DNA of 64,000 nucleotides from Microbacterium hydrocarbonoxydans. Its GTDB lineage: Bacteria > Actinomycetota > Actinomycetes > Actinomycetales > Microbacteriaceae. The position numbers were made by a program, and so were the translations under genes. The stretch covers positions 868,001 through 932,000 of the forward strand of contig NZ_FNSQ01000005.1 of NCBI RefSeq assembly GCF_900105205.1, written 5' to 3'. This document shows, in pieces, positions 30,530-39,314 of the stretch. Positions within the stretch are counted from its first letter, which is position 1, and every line of letters starts with the position of its first letter. The notes beneath the pieces are model-generated. The model was not told where the DNA came from and ran no database searches. It saw only the letters and a program-made list of their open reading frames with translations.

Positions 30530-32833
30530 TCACACGACGTCGATCCTCGCGACCGTCTCCTCGTCGTCGCACGCGCCGCCGACCCACAGCCGGACGGCGC
30601 CGGACTCGACCCGGCGCACGCCGTCGAGTCCGGTGAAGGCGAGGCGGTCGATCGGCACGTCGAAGGACACGATCTCTTCGGCACCGGGCGCGAGCGCGAC
30701 CCGTCGGTAGCCCACCAGCTGGGCGAGCGGACGGGTCACGCTCGCGACCTCGTCGTGCGCGTAGAGCTGCACGACGTCGGTCGCCTCGACGTCGCCGGTG
30801 TTGCGCACCCGCACGGTGGCCCGCATGGTCTCCCCGGCGCTGACGGTCGAGGGCGCCGTCAGATCGTCGTAGGTGAACGTCGTGTAGCTGAGGCCGAAGC
30901 CGAAAGGCCGCACCGGCGTCGGGTCGGCGCTGGTCACATCCGTGCGCCCGCCGAGCACCGGATGCAGGTACGAATACGGCTGCGCACCCCCCGATCGGGG
31001 GAGCGAGACCGGCAGACGACCAGACGGGGCGACGCGTCCGCTCAAGAGCGCGGCCAGTGCGGGCGCGCCCTCCTCGCCGGGGAAGAACGTCTGCAGCACC
31101 GCCGCCGGCAGCGGACCGGTCGCCGCGGTCGTCGAGACCTCGGCATCGACCGCTCCGAGACCGACGAGGGTGCCGGCAGCGCCGGCCCGCGGGGGCAGCG
31201 CCCAGTCGAGCACGTACGGCCGCCCGGTCATCGCGATCAGGACGACGGGGGTGCCCGTCGCGAGGATCGCCTCGACGAGTGCGCGCTGGATGCCGGGGAG
31301 CTCCAGGTCCTCGACGTCGTTGCCCTCGCCGACCGTGCCGCGACCGAACAGCCCGGCGCGGTCGCCGACGACCACGATCGCGAGGTCCGCGGCGGCGGCG
31401 GTCTCGACGGCCGCGGGGATGCCCGATCGGTCGTCGCTCTCGACGTCGCATCCGGCAGCCGAGGTGATCTCCGCCCGGGGGAACTCCTCGCGGAGCGCGT
31501 CGACCACGGTCGGCAGGGCGATGCCGGCCGGAGTGCCGGGATGATGCGCGAGGACGTGGTTCACGAACGAGTAGCAGCCCATCAGCGCCTCGGTGCTGTC
31601 GGCGTTGGGACCGATGACCGCGATCCGCGACGATGTCGACGGGTCCAGCGGGAGGGAGCCGTCGTTGCTGAGCAGCACGACGGACTCCTCGGCGAGACGC
31701 CGTGCGAGGGCGCGGTGCTCGGCCGGGTCGAGGTCGATCGCCGTCGGAGGCGTGCTGAAGTCGGCATCCAGCAGTCCGAGCTCCTCCTTCTGAGCGAGCA
31801 CGCGGCCGACCGCTCGATCGAGGATGTCGGGTGACAGCCGGCCGTCGCGGACCTGTTCCGCCAGGGTGACGTAGGCGTCGGGGGAGGGGAGCTCGACGTC
31901 GATGCCGGCGGTCAGCGCGAGCCGAGCGGCGTCGGCGGAATCGGCCGCGACCTTGTGCATGCTGCGCAGGAAGTCGACCGCGAAGTAGTCCGAGACGACG
32001 ACGCCGTCGAACCCCCAGCGCTCACGCAGGACGCCGGTGAGGTACCGGGGGTCGGCGGTGACGGGAACGCCGTCGATGTCGACATAGGAATTCATCACGC
32101 TACGGGCGCCGCCCTCGCGGATCGCCATCTCGAACGGCGGCAGCAGCACGTCCTCGATCTCCCGCTGTCCGGCGCTCACGGGCGCGTGATTGCGTCCCGC
32201 CTTCGACGCCGAGTACCCGACGAAGTGCTTCAGCGTCGCATGGACGCCCTCGCTCTGGAGGCCCCGGATGTACGCGGTGCCGACGGTGCCCACGACCAGT
32301 GGATCCTCTGCGATGCACTCGTCGACCCGTCCCCAGCGGGGGTCCCGGATGACGTCGAGCACCGGAGCCAGACCCTGATGGATGCCGAGCGTGCGCATCG
32401 ACGCGCCCACCGCGCGCCCGACCTCCTCCACGAGGTCCGGATCGAACGAGGCTCCCCAGGCGAGCGGGGTGGGGAAGGTCGCGGCCTTCCAGGCGGCCAG
32501 ACCCGTCAGGCACTCCTCGTGCACGATGGCCGGGATGCCGAGTCTGGTCTCCTGCTGCAGCCGACGCTGCTCGGCCCACAGCCAGTCGGCTCGCTCGACC
32601 GGATCCACCGGCCGGGTGCCGTAGACGCGGGTGAGGTGGCCGATCCCATGCGCCGCGGCGTCTTCGTACCGGGTGGAGCTCTTCTTCTCGCCGGCCATCG
32701 GGGCGACGACCTCGTCGCCCTGGTCGACCCAGAAGCCGACGAGCTGCGCCTGCTTCTCGTCGAGGGTCATCCGCGCCAGGAGCGCCTCGACGCGGGGGGA
32801 GTGGCCGGCGGCGCCGGGGGACTGCGACATCAT
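30530..32833 (-). CDS. Beta-glucosidase, glycoside hydrolase family 3
   Basis: A 767-residue cytosolic GH3 enzyme. The first barrel holds the substrate-contact motifs RDPRWGR and KHFVGYSASKAGRNHAP and the nucleophile D282 in GVVVSDYFAVDF; the second alpha/beta domain and the C-terminal fibronectin-type III domain (FTYDDLTAPSTVSAGETMRA) are complete. It cleaves terminal beta-D-glucosides or xylosides imported by the adjoining ABC system. ATGATG at 32833/32830 has GAGAAAGAG upstream; ATG at 32860 is an alternative. Confidence 0.88.
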   Translation of the reverse strand: MMSQSPGAAGHSPRVEALLARMTLDEKQAQLVGFWVDQGDEVVAPMAGEKKSSTRYEDAAAHGIGHLTRVYGTRPVDPVERADWLWAEQRRLQQETRLGIPAIVHEECLTGLAAWKAATFPTPLAWGASFDPDLVEEVGRAVGASMRTLGIHQGLAPVLDVIRDPRWGRVDECIAEDPLVVGTVGTAYIRGLQSEGVHATLKHFVGYSASKAGRNHAPVSAGQREIEDVLLPPFEMAIREGGARSVMNSYVDIDGVPVTADPRYLTGVLRERWGFDGVVVSDYFAVDFLRSMHKVAADSADAARLALTAGIDVELPSPDAYVTLAEQVRDGRLSPDILDRAVGRVLAQKEELGLLDADFSTPPTAIDLDPAEHRALARRLAEESVVLLSNDGSLPLDPSTSSRIAVIGPNADSTEALMGCYSFVNHVLAHHPGTPAGIALPTVVDALREEFPRAEITSAAGCDVESDDRSGIPAAVETAAAADLAIVVVGDRAGLFGRGTVGEGNDVEDLELPGIQRALVEAILATGTPVVLIAMTGRPYVLDWALPPRAGAAGTLVGLGAVDAEVSTTAATGPLPAAVLQTFFPGEEGAPALAALLSGRVAPSGRLPVSLPRSGGAQPYSYLHPVLGGRTDVTSADPTPVRPFGFGLSYTTFTYDDLTAPSTVSAGETMRATVRVRNTGDVEATDVVQLYAHDEVASVTRPLAQLVGYRRVALAPGAEEIVSFDVPIDRLAFTGLDGVRRVESGAVRLWVGGACDDEETVARIDVV

Positions 32834-32879
32834 GTTCTCTTTCTCGATCTCGGGTGTCATCTGCGCGTGCGCACCGGTG

Positions 32880-33752
32880 TCAGCCCTTGACAGCACCGGT
32901 GAGCCCTCCCACGATGCGCCGCTCGAACAGGCTGAAGAAGATCAGCGCGGGGATCATCGACAGCGAGGTGAACGCGAGCACCTTGGCCGTGTCGACGGAG
33001 TACTGGGACGCGAACGACTGCACGCCGAGCGGCAGCGTGAACGCCGAGGCGTCGTTGAGGATGAACAGCGGCAGCAGATAGCCGTTCCAGCTGCCGATGA
33101 ACGCCAGGATGCCGGTCGTGATCACCCCGGGGAGGGAGAGGGGCAGCACCATCCGCCAGAAGAAGCCGAGCCGGCTGCATCCGTCGATGAACGCCGCCTC
33201 CTGGATCTCATCCGGGATGGCACGGAGGAACGGGACGAGGATGATGATCGTGGTCGGCAGGGCGAAGGCGATCTGCGGCAGGATCACTCCGCCGAGGGAG
33301 TTCATCAGCCCGAGGCTGCGCACCACGATGTAGAGCGGGGTGATCGCGACGGTCAGCGGGAACATGAGGCCCGCGGCGAAGAATGCGTAGAGCACTCCGC
33401 GCCCCGCGAACCGGTATCTCGCCAGCACGTAGGCCGCCATCAGTCCAAGGGCCACGACGCCGACGGTGGTCGCGAGGGCGACGATCGTGGAGTTGAGCAC
33501 CTGGCGCCAGAACACGCCGCCCGTGAGCACGTCGAGGTAGTTCCCGATCGCCCACGGGTCGGGGAGACCTGCGGGGTCGGTCGTGATCTGGGCGTTCGTG
33601 CGGAAGCCCCCGACGATGATGTACGCGATGGGCGCCAGCATCAGGCCGACCGCGATCAGCGCGACGAAGTACACCGCAGGGTTCGCCCACGGCAGTCGGG
33701 GCTTCGGGGCGCGCCCTGGGCGCTGGGTGACGAGCACCGAGGTGGCGGTCAT
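32880..33752 (-). CDS. Sugar ABC transporter permease (MalG type)
   Basis: A 290-residue inner-membrane permease with six helices and the EAA loop IQEAAFIDGCSRLGFFWRMV that docks on the ATPase. It ends with the short MalG-type tail. Its ATG overlaps the stop of the first permease (ATGA). The ATPase subunit is not encoded here, so the system probably uses a shared MsiK/UgpC-type ATPase, as is usual for actinobacterial CUT1 transporters. Confidence 0.88.
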   Translation of the reverse strand: MTATSVLVTQRPGRAPKPRLPWANPAVYFVALIAVGLMLAPIAYIIVGGFRTNAQITTDPAGLPDPWAIGNYLDVLTGGVFWRQVLNSTIVALATTVGVVALGLMAAYVLARYRFAGRGVLYAFFAAGLMFPLTVAITPLYIVVRSLGLMNSLGGVILPQIAFALPTTIIILVPFLRAIPDEIQEAAFIDGCSRLGFFWRMVLPLSLPGVITTGILAFIGSWNGYLLPLFILNDASAFTLPLGVQSFASQYSVDTAKVLAFTSLSMIPALIFFSLFERRIVGGLTGAVKG

Positions 33753-34732
33753 CGGACGGACTCCTTCTCGAGTTCGGGGGCGACCTGCGGGTCGGGGGCT
33801 GTGCGTGAGCGTCGACGTCCGGACGAGCCTGTGAGCGCGCCCTCGGTGTCGCGGCGCAGCACGGCGCGCTGGTAGATCAGCGCGACGACGAGCGAGATGA
33901 CGAACAGTACGACCGCGACCGCGTTGCCGTAGCCGAAGTTCCCGGCGTTCCGGCCCTCCGAGACCATGTAGGTGGCCATCGTCGAGGTGCCGGCGGTCGA
34001 GGCGATGTACTGCCCCCAGATGATGTAGACGAGGTCGAACAGCTGCAGCGAGCCGATGATCGAGAGGAACGCCCAGATGCGCAGGGTCGGCGCGAGCAGC
34101 GGCAGGGTGATCTGCCACTGGATCTGCCAGTACGACGCCCCGTCGATCGCCGCGGCCTCGTGCAGCTCCTCGGGGATGCCCTGGAGGCCTGCGAGGAAAA
34201 GAATGACGGCGAAGCCGACGTACTTCCACGTGATGATGGCCATCAGGGTCCAGATCGCGATGCCGGGGTCGGACAGCCAGTCGGTCGCGAGCGCACCGAG
34301 CCCGATCTTCTCCAGCAGCGCGTTGAAGGCGCCGTTGGTCTGGAGCATCAGGCTCCACCCCGTGCCCACCACGACCTCGGAGATCACGTACGGGATGAAG
34401 ATCAGCACGCGGATCAGCGACTGCCCCCGCATCCGCCGGTTCAGCAGCAGAGCGAGGAGGATCGCCGCCGGACCCTGCAGCACGAGCGAGAGCACCAGGA
34501 TGATGCCGTTGTGCGCGAGGGCGTCGTGGAACAGCGGGTCCTGGAGGATCGTCAGGTAGTTCTTCAGGCCGACGAACTCGGTCGGCGGACCGTACCCCTG
34601 CCAGCTGAAGAAGCCGTAGTACGCGGCCATCAGCACGGGGAAGATCACGAACGCGAGGAAGACGACCAGGGCGGGCCCGGCCAGAAGGATCACTTCCAGC
34701 CGGGCGACCGCCTCACGCCTTCGCCGCGGCAT
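33749..34732 (-). CDS. Sugar ABC transporter permease (MalF/UgpA type)
   Basis: A 327-residue permease with six helices; the EAA loop reads LHEAAAIDGASYWQIQWQIT. The N-terminus starts 20 bases inside the end of the binding-protein gene in another frame, so the genes are tightly coupled. A 30-residue charged C-terminal tail (SGRRRSRTAPDPQVAPELEK) is present. Confidence 0.87.
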   Translation of the reverse strand: MPRRRREAVARLEVILLAGPALVVFLAFVIFPVLMAAYYGFFSWQGYGPPTEFVGLKNYLTILQDPLFHDALAHNGIILVLSLVLQGPAAILLALLLNRRMRGQSLIRVLIFIPYVISEVVVGTGWSLMLQTNGAFNALLEKIGLGALATDWLSDPGIAIWTLMAIITWKYVGFAVILFLAGLQGIPEELHEAAAIDGASYWQIQWQITLPLLAPTLRIWAFLSIIGSLQLFDLVYIIWGQYIASTAGTSTMATYMVSEGRNAGNFGYGNAVAVVLFVISLVVALIYQRAVLRRDTEGALTGSSGRRRSRTAPDPQVAPELEKESVR

Positions 34733-36008
34733 CCTGAACGGCCTTGACGATGTCCTCCGGGGTGCCCTGGCCCGAGAGCATGGTCACCACGGCGACGTTC
34801 AGCGCGTTGCCGACGTTCTGGCCGTAGACGGTGTCCAGCCACTGGGTCGCGTAGGGCGCCGCGTTGTAGGCCTCGAGGATGTCCTGCAGGTACGGCTCGG
34901 TGACCGCCTCCTGGGCGACCGTGTTGACCGGCGGCGCGTTGAACGCCTTGTAGTACTCGGTCTGCACGTCGGAGGTGCCGAGGTAGTTGAGGAAGTCGAC
35001 GCAGGCGTCGGGGGCATCCACCGAGCACGAGTACCCGTCGACGCCGCCCATCATCGAACCGGGTTCGCCGTCACCGCCCTCGACCTCGGGGAACGGGAAC
35101 CAGCTGAGGTCGGGCAGCGGCTTCTGGTCGGGGGTGAGCGAGCCGATCACGCCAGGGTTCCACGCGCCCATCAGCTCCATCCCGGCCTTGTGGTTGGCGA
35201 TCAGGCCCGCCGAGCTGCCGGCGCCCTGCTGGGCGGTGGTCGTCAGGAAGCCGGCGTTGAACGGCTCGGTCGCCGCGAACGCCTCGAGGTCCTCGCCCGC
35301 GCGGATCCAGCAGTCGTCGCTGAAGTCCATCTCGTCTGCGGCCGTGGCGAGCGTGTCCGAGCTGCACTCGCGCAATGCGAACCAGTAGTACCAGTGCGCT
35401 GCCGGCCAGGCATCCTTCGCGCCGAGTGCGATCGGGTCGATGCCGGCCGCCTTCAGGGCCTCGGTCGCCTCCTCGAGCTCGTCGAGGGTGGTCGGGTTCT
35501 CGGTGATGCCCGCCTGGTCGAAGAGGTCCTGACTGTAGAAGAGTCCGCCGGGGAGCACGGCGACGGGCATCGCGTAGACCTTGTCGTCCAGGCTGCTCGC
35601 CGAGTATGCGGCATCCGGGATCTCGTCGGCCGCCGGGCCGTCGATCGCCTCGGTGAGGTCCTTGAGCTGGCCGGCCTTGACCATCGCCGCCATCTTGCCG
35701 CCGCCGCGCTGCAGGAAGATGTCGGGAGCGTCGCCGGAGTTCAGGGCGGTCTGCAGCTTGCCGTCGAGGTCCTCGTTCTGGATCGACTGGACCTCGATCG
35801 TGACACCGGGGTTGTCGGCCTCGAAGTCCGCGACCGTCTTCTCCCAGAACTCGACGCCGGGACCGGTCGTGGAGTTGTGCCAGAGCGTCATCGAGGTGTC
35901 GCCGCCGTCGCCGGTGCCTGACGAGTCCGCGGTGCAGCCCGAGAGCGCGAGCGCTCCGACGGCCAGCACCGTGACCGCGGAGGCGAGGGGGAGCCTTCTG
36001 CTGTTCAT
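34713..36008 (-). CDS. Sugar-binding lipoprotein of ABC transporter (SBP_bac_1)
   Basis: A 431-residue lipoprotein with lipobox LSGC (Cys25) that captures sugar outside the membrane. Family-1 features include TLWHNSTTGPGVEFWEKTVA, the hinge region PVAVLPGGLFYSQDLFDQAG and SMMGGVDGYSCS. A GAGGAG ribosome site precedes the ATG. As the first gene of the operon it is expected to be the most highly expressed. The ligand is probably a beta-linked oligosaccharide, judging by the GH3 enzyme in the operon. Confidence 0.88.
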   Translation of the reverse strand: MNSRRLPLASAVTVLAVGALALSGCTADSSGTGDGGDTSMTLWHNSTTGPGVEFWEKTVADFEADNPGVTIEVQSIQNEDLDGKLQTALNSGDAPDIFLQRGGGKMAAMVKAGQLKDLTEAIDGPAADEIPDAAYSASSLDDKVYAMPVAVLPGGLFYSQDLFDQAGITENPTTLDELEEATEALKAAGIDPIALGAKDAWPAAHWYYWFALRECSSDTLATAADEMDFSDDCWIRAGEDLEAFAATEPFNAGFLTTTAQQGAGSSAGLIANHKAGMELMGAWNPGVIGSLTPDQKPLPDLSWFPFPEVEGGDGEPGSMMGGVDGYSCSVDAPDACVDFLNYLGTSDVQTEYYKAFNAPPVNTVAQEAVTEPYLQDILEAYNAAPYATQWLDTVYGQNVGNALNVAVVTMLSGQGTPEDIVKAVQDAAAKA

Positions 36009-36113
36009 GTGATCGTTCTCCTCATCGAGTTGCGCGCCGCGTCACTGCGGGGCGCCTGCGGACACTCGGGGGTGAGACCGCAGTGGGATGCAGTCTTCTT
36101 CCGCTCGCGACGA

Positions 36114-36134
36114 TCGTCAAACGTTTTCGAAAAC
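36114..36134. promoter_or_regulatory. LacI-type operator next to the sugar operon promoter
   Basis: GTTTTCGAAAAC at 36123-36134 is a perfect 12-base palindrome with partly symmetric flanks. It lies between the divergent sugar-transport operon (start 36008) and the LacI gene (36175). Right beside it, TTGACG on the minus strand (36114-36119) is a candidate -35 for the sugar operon, so bound LacI would hinder polymerase there. Confidence 0.65.
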
Positions 36135-36160
36135 AGTTTCCACGCGGGCACGCGCGCGGC

Positions 36161-36166
36161 TACGCT
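36161..36166 (+). promoter_or_regulatory. -10 box of a leaderless promoter
   Basis: TACGCT ends eight bases before the ATG at 36175. Confidence 0.4.
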
Positions 36167-36174
36167 GACGTCCC

Positions 36175-37176
36175 ATGGGGGCACGCACCACGATCCACGA
36201 CGTCGCGAAAGCGGCAGGGGTGTCGGTGTCGACCGTCTCCAAAGCGGTGAACGGCCGGTACGGGATCGCCGACGCGACGGTCCAGCGCGTGCTGGATGCC
36301 GTCAAGCTGCTCGGCTACGAATCGAGCCTCGTGGCGAGCAGCATGCGAGCCAGGCGCACCGGGGTGATCGGGGTGCTGCTTGCGGACTTCGAGCCCTTCA
36401 GCGCCGAGATCCTGAAGGGGGTCGGCACGGCGGTGCACGACACGGCCTTCGACCTCCTCGCCTACAGCGGCTCGCACCTCGGCGCGGGCGACGGCTGGGA
36501 GCGCCGGTCTCTGAGCAGACTGTCCGGGACTCTGATCGACGCGGCCATCATGGTGACCCCCACCGTTGTCAGTGCAGGCACCGAGATCCCGGTCGTGGCG
36601 ATCGACCCGCACACCGGGCGGGCCGACCTCCCCACGGTGGAGTCCGACAGCTTCGGAGGCGCGCTCGCCGCGACCAGGCACCTGATCGAACTCGGGCACC
36701 GGCGGATCGGCTTCCTCGCCGGGCGGCCGGACCTGCGATCGGCGGGCCTGCGCGACGCGGGCTACCGACGTGCGCTCTCCGATGCGGGGATCCCGCTCGA
36801 TCCCGCGCTCGTCGGGATCGGCCGATACGAGCTGGAGGCGACGCGCGCCTCAGCCCATGCGATGCTGAGCGCCGGGTCCCGGCCGACAGCGATCTTCGCG
36901 GCGAACGATCTGTCGGCGATCGCCGTGATCGACGTCGCGCACGAGCTGGGGCTGCGGGTGCCGGACGACCTGTCGGTGATCGGATTCGACGACGTCCCCG
37001 AGGCCACCAGGCGGGCGCTGCCGCTGACGACGATCCAGCAGCCGATGCGCCGGCTCGGAGCGGTCGCGGCGGAGATGGTCTTCACGCTGCTCGCCGGCGG
37101 CGAGATCGACGAGTTGAACGTCATCCTGCCGACCAGGCTCGTGGTGCGGGCTACGACCGCCGCGCCGCCGCGGTGA
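36175..37176 (+). CDS. LacI-family transcriptional regulator of the sugar operon
   Basis: A 333-residue repressor. Residues 6-50 are the LacI helix-turn-helix with hinge (TIHDVAKAAGVSVSTVSKAV), and residues 63-330 the periplasmic-binding-like core (GVIGVLLADFEPFSAEIL, HRRIGFLAGRPDLRSAGLRD, VPDDLSVIGFDD). It should bind the palindrome at 36123-36134 and release it on binding a beta-glucoside. Its end overlaps the convergent PaaX-type gene by 26 bases. Confidence 0.87.
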   Translation: MGARTTIHDVAKAAGVSVSTVSKAVNGRYGIADATVQRVLDAVKLLGYESSLVASSMRARRTGVIGVLLADFEPFSAEILKGVGTAVHDTAFDLLAYSGSHLGAGDGWERRSLSRLSGTLIDAAIMVTPTVVSAGTEIPVVAIDPHTGRADLPTVESDSFGGALAATRHLIELGHRRIGFLAGRPDLRSAGLRDAGYRRALSDAGIPLDPALVGIGRYELEATRASAHAMLSAGSRPTAIFAANDLSAIAVIDVAHELGLRVPDDLSVIGFDDVPEATRRALPLTTIQQPMRRLGAVAAEMVFTLLAGGEIDELNVILPTRLVVRATTAAPPR

Positions 37177-38035
37177 CCGTGCGGACGTGCCGCCAGGCGG
37201 CATCCGACAGCTCCTCCGACAACCGAGCGAACTCCGCGAAGCTGCGTCCGCCTGGCCAGTCCGCCGGGAGCATCGACGGCGGGAGTCCGGGGTCGACGTA
37301 CGGCAGCACCCGCCAGCCGTCGATCAGCTGCACATAGGCGGCGAACGGCGAGGAGGGGAGCGTCGCGATCGACGCCTGGAACCTCAGGTGCTCGGCACGC
37401 AGCTCGTCGAGGTCCCACCAGGCGGCCGCGGCTTCGGGGAGCGGCACGGGCGTCGACGGCGTGGACGCGGCGAACAGCGTCACCCAGGCTCGCGCGTCGA
37501 GGTCGGCGACGATCTCCTCGACTTCTCCGTGCAGGTGCCAGGGGCAGATCCACAGTGCGGGGGAGACGACCCCGGCGCCGATCCACTGCAGGCGTCGACG
37601 CAGCTGGTGTCGGACGCTCCGAGCGCTCTCGGGGATCGAGAAGGAGATGAGACACCAGCCGTCGGCATCCGACATCTCCCGCATCCGGAAGATGCGGCGA
37701 TCGCCGCGCTCGAGCATGGCGACGGCGTTCGGATTCAGTCGGTAGCCGGCGGCGGGTCCGCGCTCGGCCAGCAGCAGGCCCTTCTGCTTGAGGCGTGCGA
37801 TCCCGGTGCGCGCGGGACCTGCAGGGATGCCGAGGTCCCCGGCCAGCGTCACCAGATCCGCTGCGGAGATCCAGCCGTTGAGCGGGCGCAGGTACAGACC
37901 GACCAGCGTGCGCAGCAGGGAGGCCGTGCTGCCGGGGCGTGCATCGATGTCGTCGAGCACGGTGCCGGACTCGAGCACGGTGCCGGACTCGAGCACGGTG
38001 CCGGACTCGGTCACCTCCGTGCGGTCAGTCGTCAT
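37151..38035 (-). CDS. PaaX-family transcriptional regulator
   Basis: A 294-residue regulator: a winged-helix N-terminal domain (LRTLVGLYLRPLNGWISAAD, then ARTGIARLKQKGLLL), the central PaaX domain (DGWCLISFSIPESARSVRHQ) and the C-terminal PaaX_C domain. PaaX represses phenylacetate genes by sensing an acyl-CoA. Here the gene overlaps the kynureninase end by 11 bases, so it probably controls the kynurenine operon. The N-terminal 30 residues carry three ESGTVL repeats from an 18-base tandem repeat and look disordered. Confidence 0.82.
   Translation of the reverse strand: MTTDRTEVTESGTVLESGTVLESGTVLDDIDARPGSTASLLRTLVGLYLRPLNGWISAADLVTLAGDLGIPAGPARTGIARLKQKGLLLAERGPAAGYRLNPNAVAMLERGDRRIFRMREMSDADGWCLISFSIPESARSVRHQLRRRLQWIGAGVVSPALWICPWHLHGEVEEIVADLDARAWVTLFAASTPSTPVPLPEAAAAWWDLDELRAEHLRFQASIATLPSSPFAAYVQLIDGWRVLPYVDPGLPPSMLPADWPGGRSFAEFARLSEELSDAAWRHVRTVTAAARRS
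37955..38008. repeat. Three perfect 18-bp tandem repeats in the PaaX-type gene
   Basis: GAGCACGGTGCCGGACTC occurs at 37955-37972, 37973-37990 and 37991-38008 without change. On the coding strand each copy adds six residues in frame. Confidence 0.85.
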
Positions 38036-39313
38036 GCGAGAGCAGGGCGTCCCGCACGGCGAGCACCCCGGTGAGGGTCTCGAGGTGCGAGGTGCTGAGG
38101 GGCGAGAGCCCGAGCCGGATGCCGTCGGGGAAGCGGAAGTCGGGAATGATCCCCTCGCCCCAGAGGCGCTGCGTCACCGCGCGGAAGTCCGGGTGGCCGA
38201 TGGTGACGTGACCGCCGCGCTGCACGGCGTCGCGCGGGCTCAGCATCCGGACCCCGAGAGGGGCGAGCACCTCGTCGTACGCCCGCACTGCGAAGTCGGT
38301 GAGCGAGAGGGACTTCTCACGGATCTCTTCGACGGTGGCCCGCTCGATCAGGTCGAGCATCCCCTGCATGGCGATCATCGAGGTCACGGGCGGGGTGCCG
38401 CTCAGGAGCTGACGGATATCGGCGGCCGGCACGTACTCCTGGCCCATCGCGAAGATGTCGGCGGCGCTCCACCACCCGTGGATCGGCTGTCGCAGCAGCC
38501 CCTGGTGCTCGCGTCGCAGATAGGCGAACGCGGGGAGCCAGGGCCGCCATTGAGGTACTTGTACGTGCATCCGACCGCCATGTCGACGCCCCAGGCATCG
38601 AGCTGCATCGGGATGATCCCCGCCGAGTGGCAGAGGTCCCACATCATCAGAGCGCCGGCGTCGCGCGCTGCGGCCGTGATCGCGGGCATGTCCGCGAGGG
38701 CGCCGGAGCGGTAGTCGACGTGGCTGAGCGAGACGAGGGCCGTCTTCTCCGACACCACGGCCTCGACGTCGGCGAGCTGCACGCCGAGCACCGGGTCGGG
38801 CTCGATCCAGCGCACGGTCATCCCGGTCTCGGCGGCGACGCCGTCGGCCAGGAAGCGGTCGGTGGGGAAGTTGCCCGCCTCGATCACGAGTTCGGTGCGA
38901 GACGGGTCGGCCGTCGCCGCGGCGCGCATGAGCTTGTAGATCAGGACGCTGGTGGAGTCCGCGACCACGGTCTGACCGGCTGCGGCGCCGAGCGTGAGGC
39001 GCCCGATGCGGTCGCCGAGCTCCATCGGCAGCGCCATCCACTGCTCGTCCCACGACCGGATCAGCCGGGTGCCCCAGTCGTCGCGCACGAAGGCGGCGAG
39101 CTTCTCGGGAGTGTCCCTCAGGGGTCGGCCGAGCGAGTTGCCGTCGAGATAGGCGCGCACGCCCGGTGCGTCGGCGAAGGCCTTGAGGTGGGTGCGCAGC
39201 GGATCGGCCGCGTCGAGCGCCTGGGCGAGGTCGACGAGCCTGCGATCGATGGTGGCGGTGGCGGTCTCGGTGGACGTGGCGGTGGACGTGGCGGTCTCGG
39301 GAGAGTCGGTCAT
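38025..39313 (-). pseudogene. kynU: Kynureninase, frameshifted (possible sequencing error)
   Basis: This PLP enzyme cleaves kynurenine to anthranilate and alanine. Residues 1-261 read well in one frame, with FPTDRFLADG, DLCHSAGIIP (D226) and the PLP-lysine motif CTYKYLNGGPGSP (K252). At the G run 38532-38535 the frame shifts by one; the rest (AFAYLRREHQGLL, then YVPAADIRQLLSGTPPVTSM to LLSHDD) is complete in another frame and stops at 38025. Adding one G restores a 429-residue kynureninase. The N-terminal 22 residues are a Thr/Ala/Ser repeat. It starts one base before the amidohydrolase stop and sits in the tryptophan operon. Confidence 0.87.
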
Positions 39314-39314
39314 G

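Noticed and set aside
30441..31834. Open frames on both strands across the GH3 gene
   Set aside because: All are alternative-frame shadows; only the GH3 frame shows catalytic motifs and domain order.
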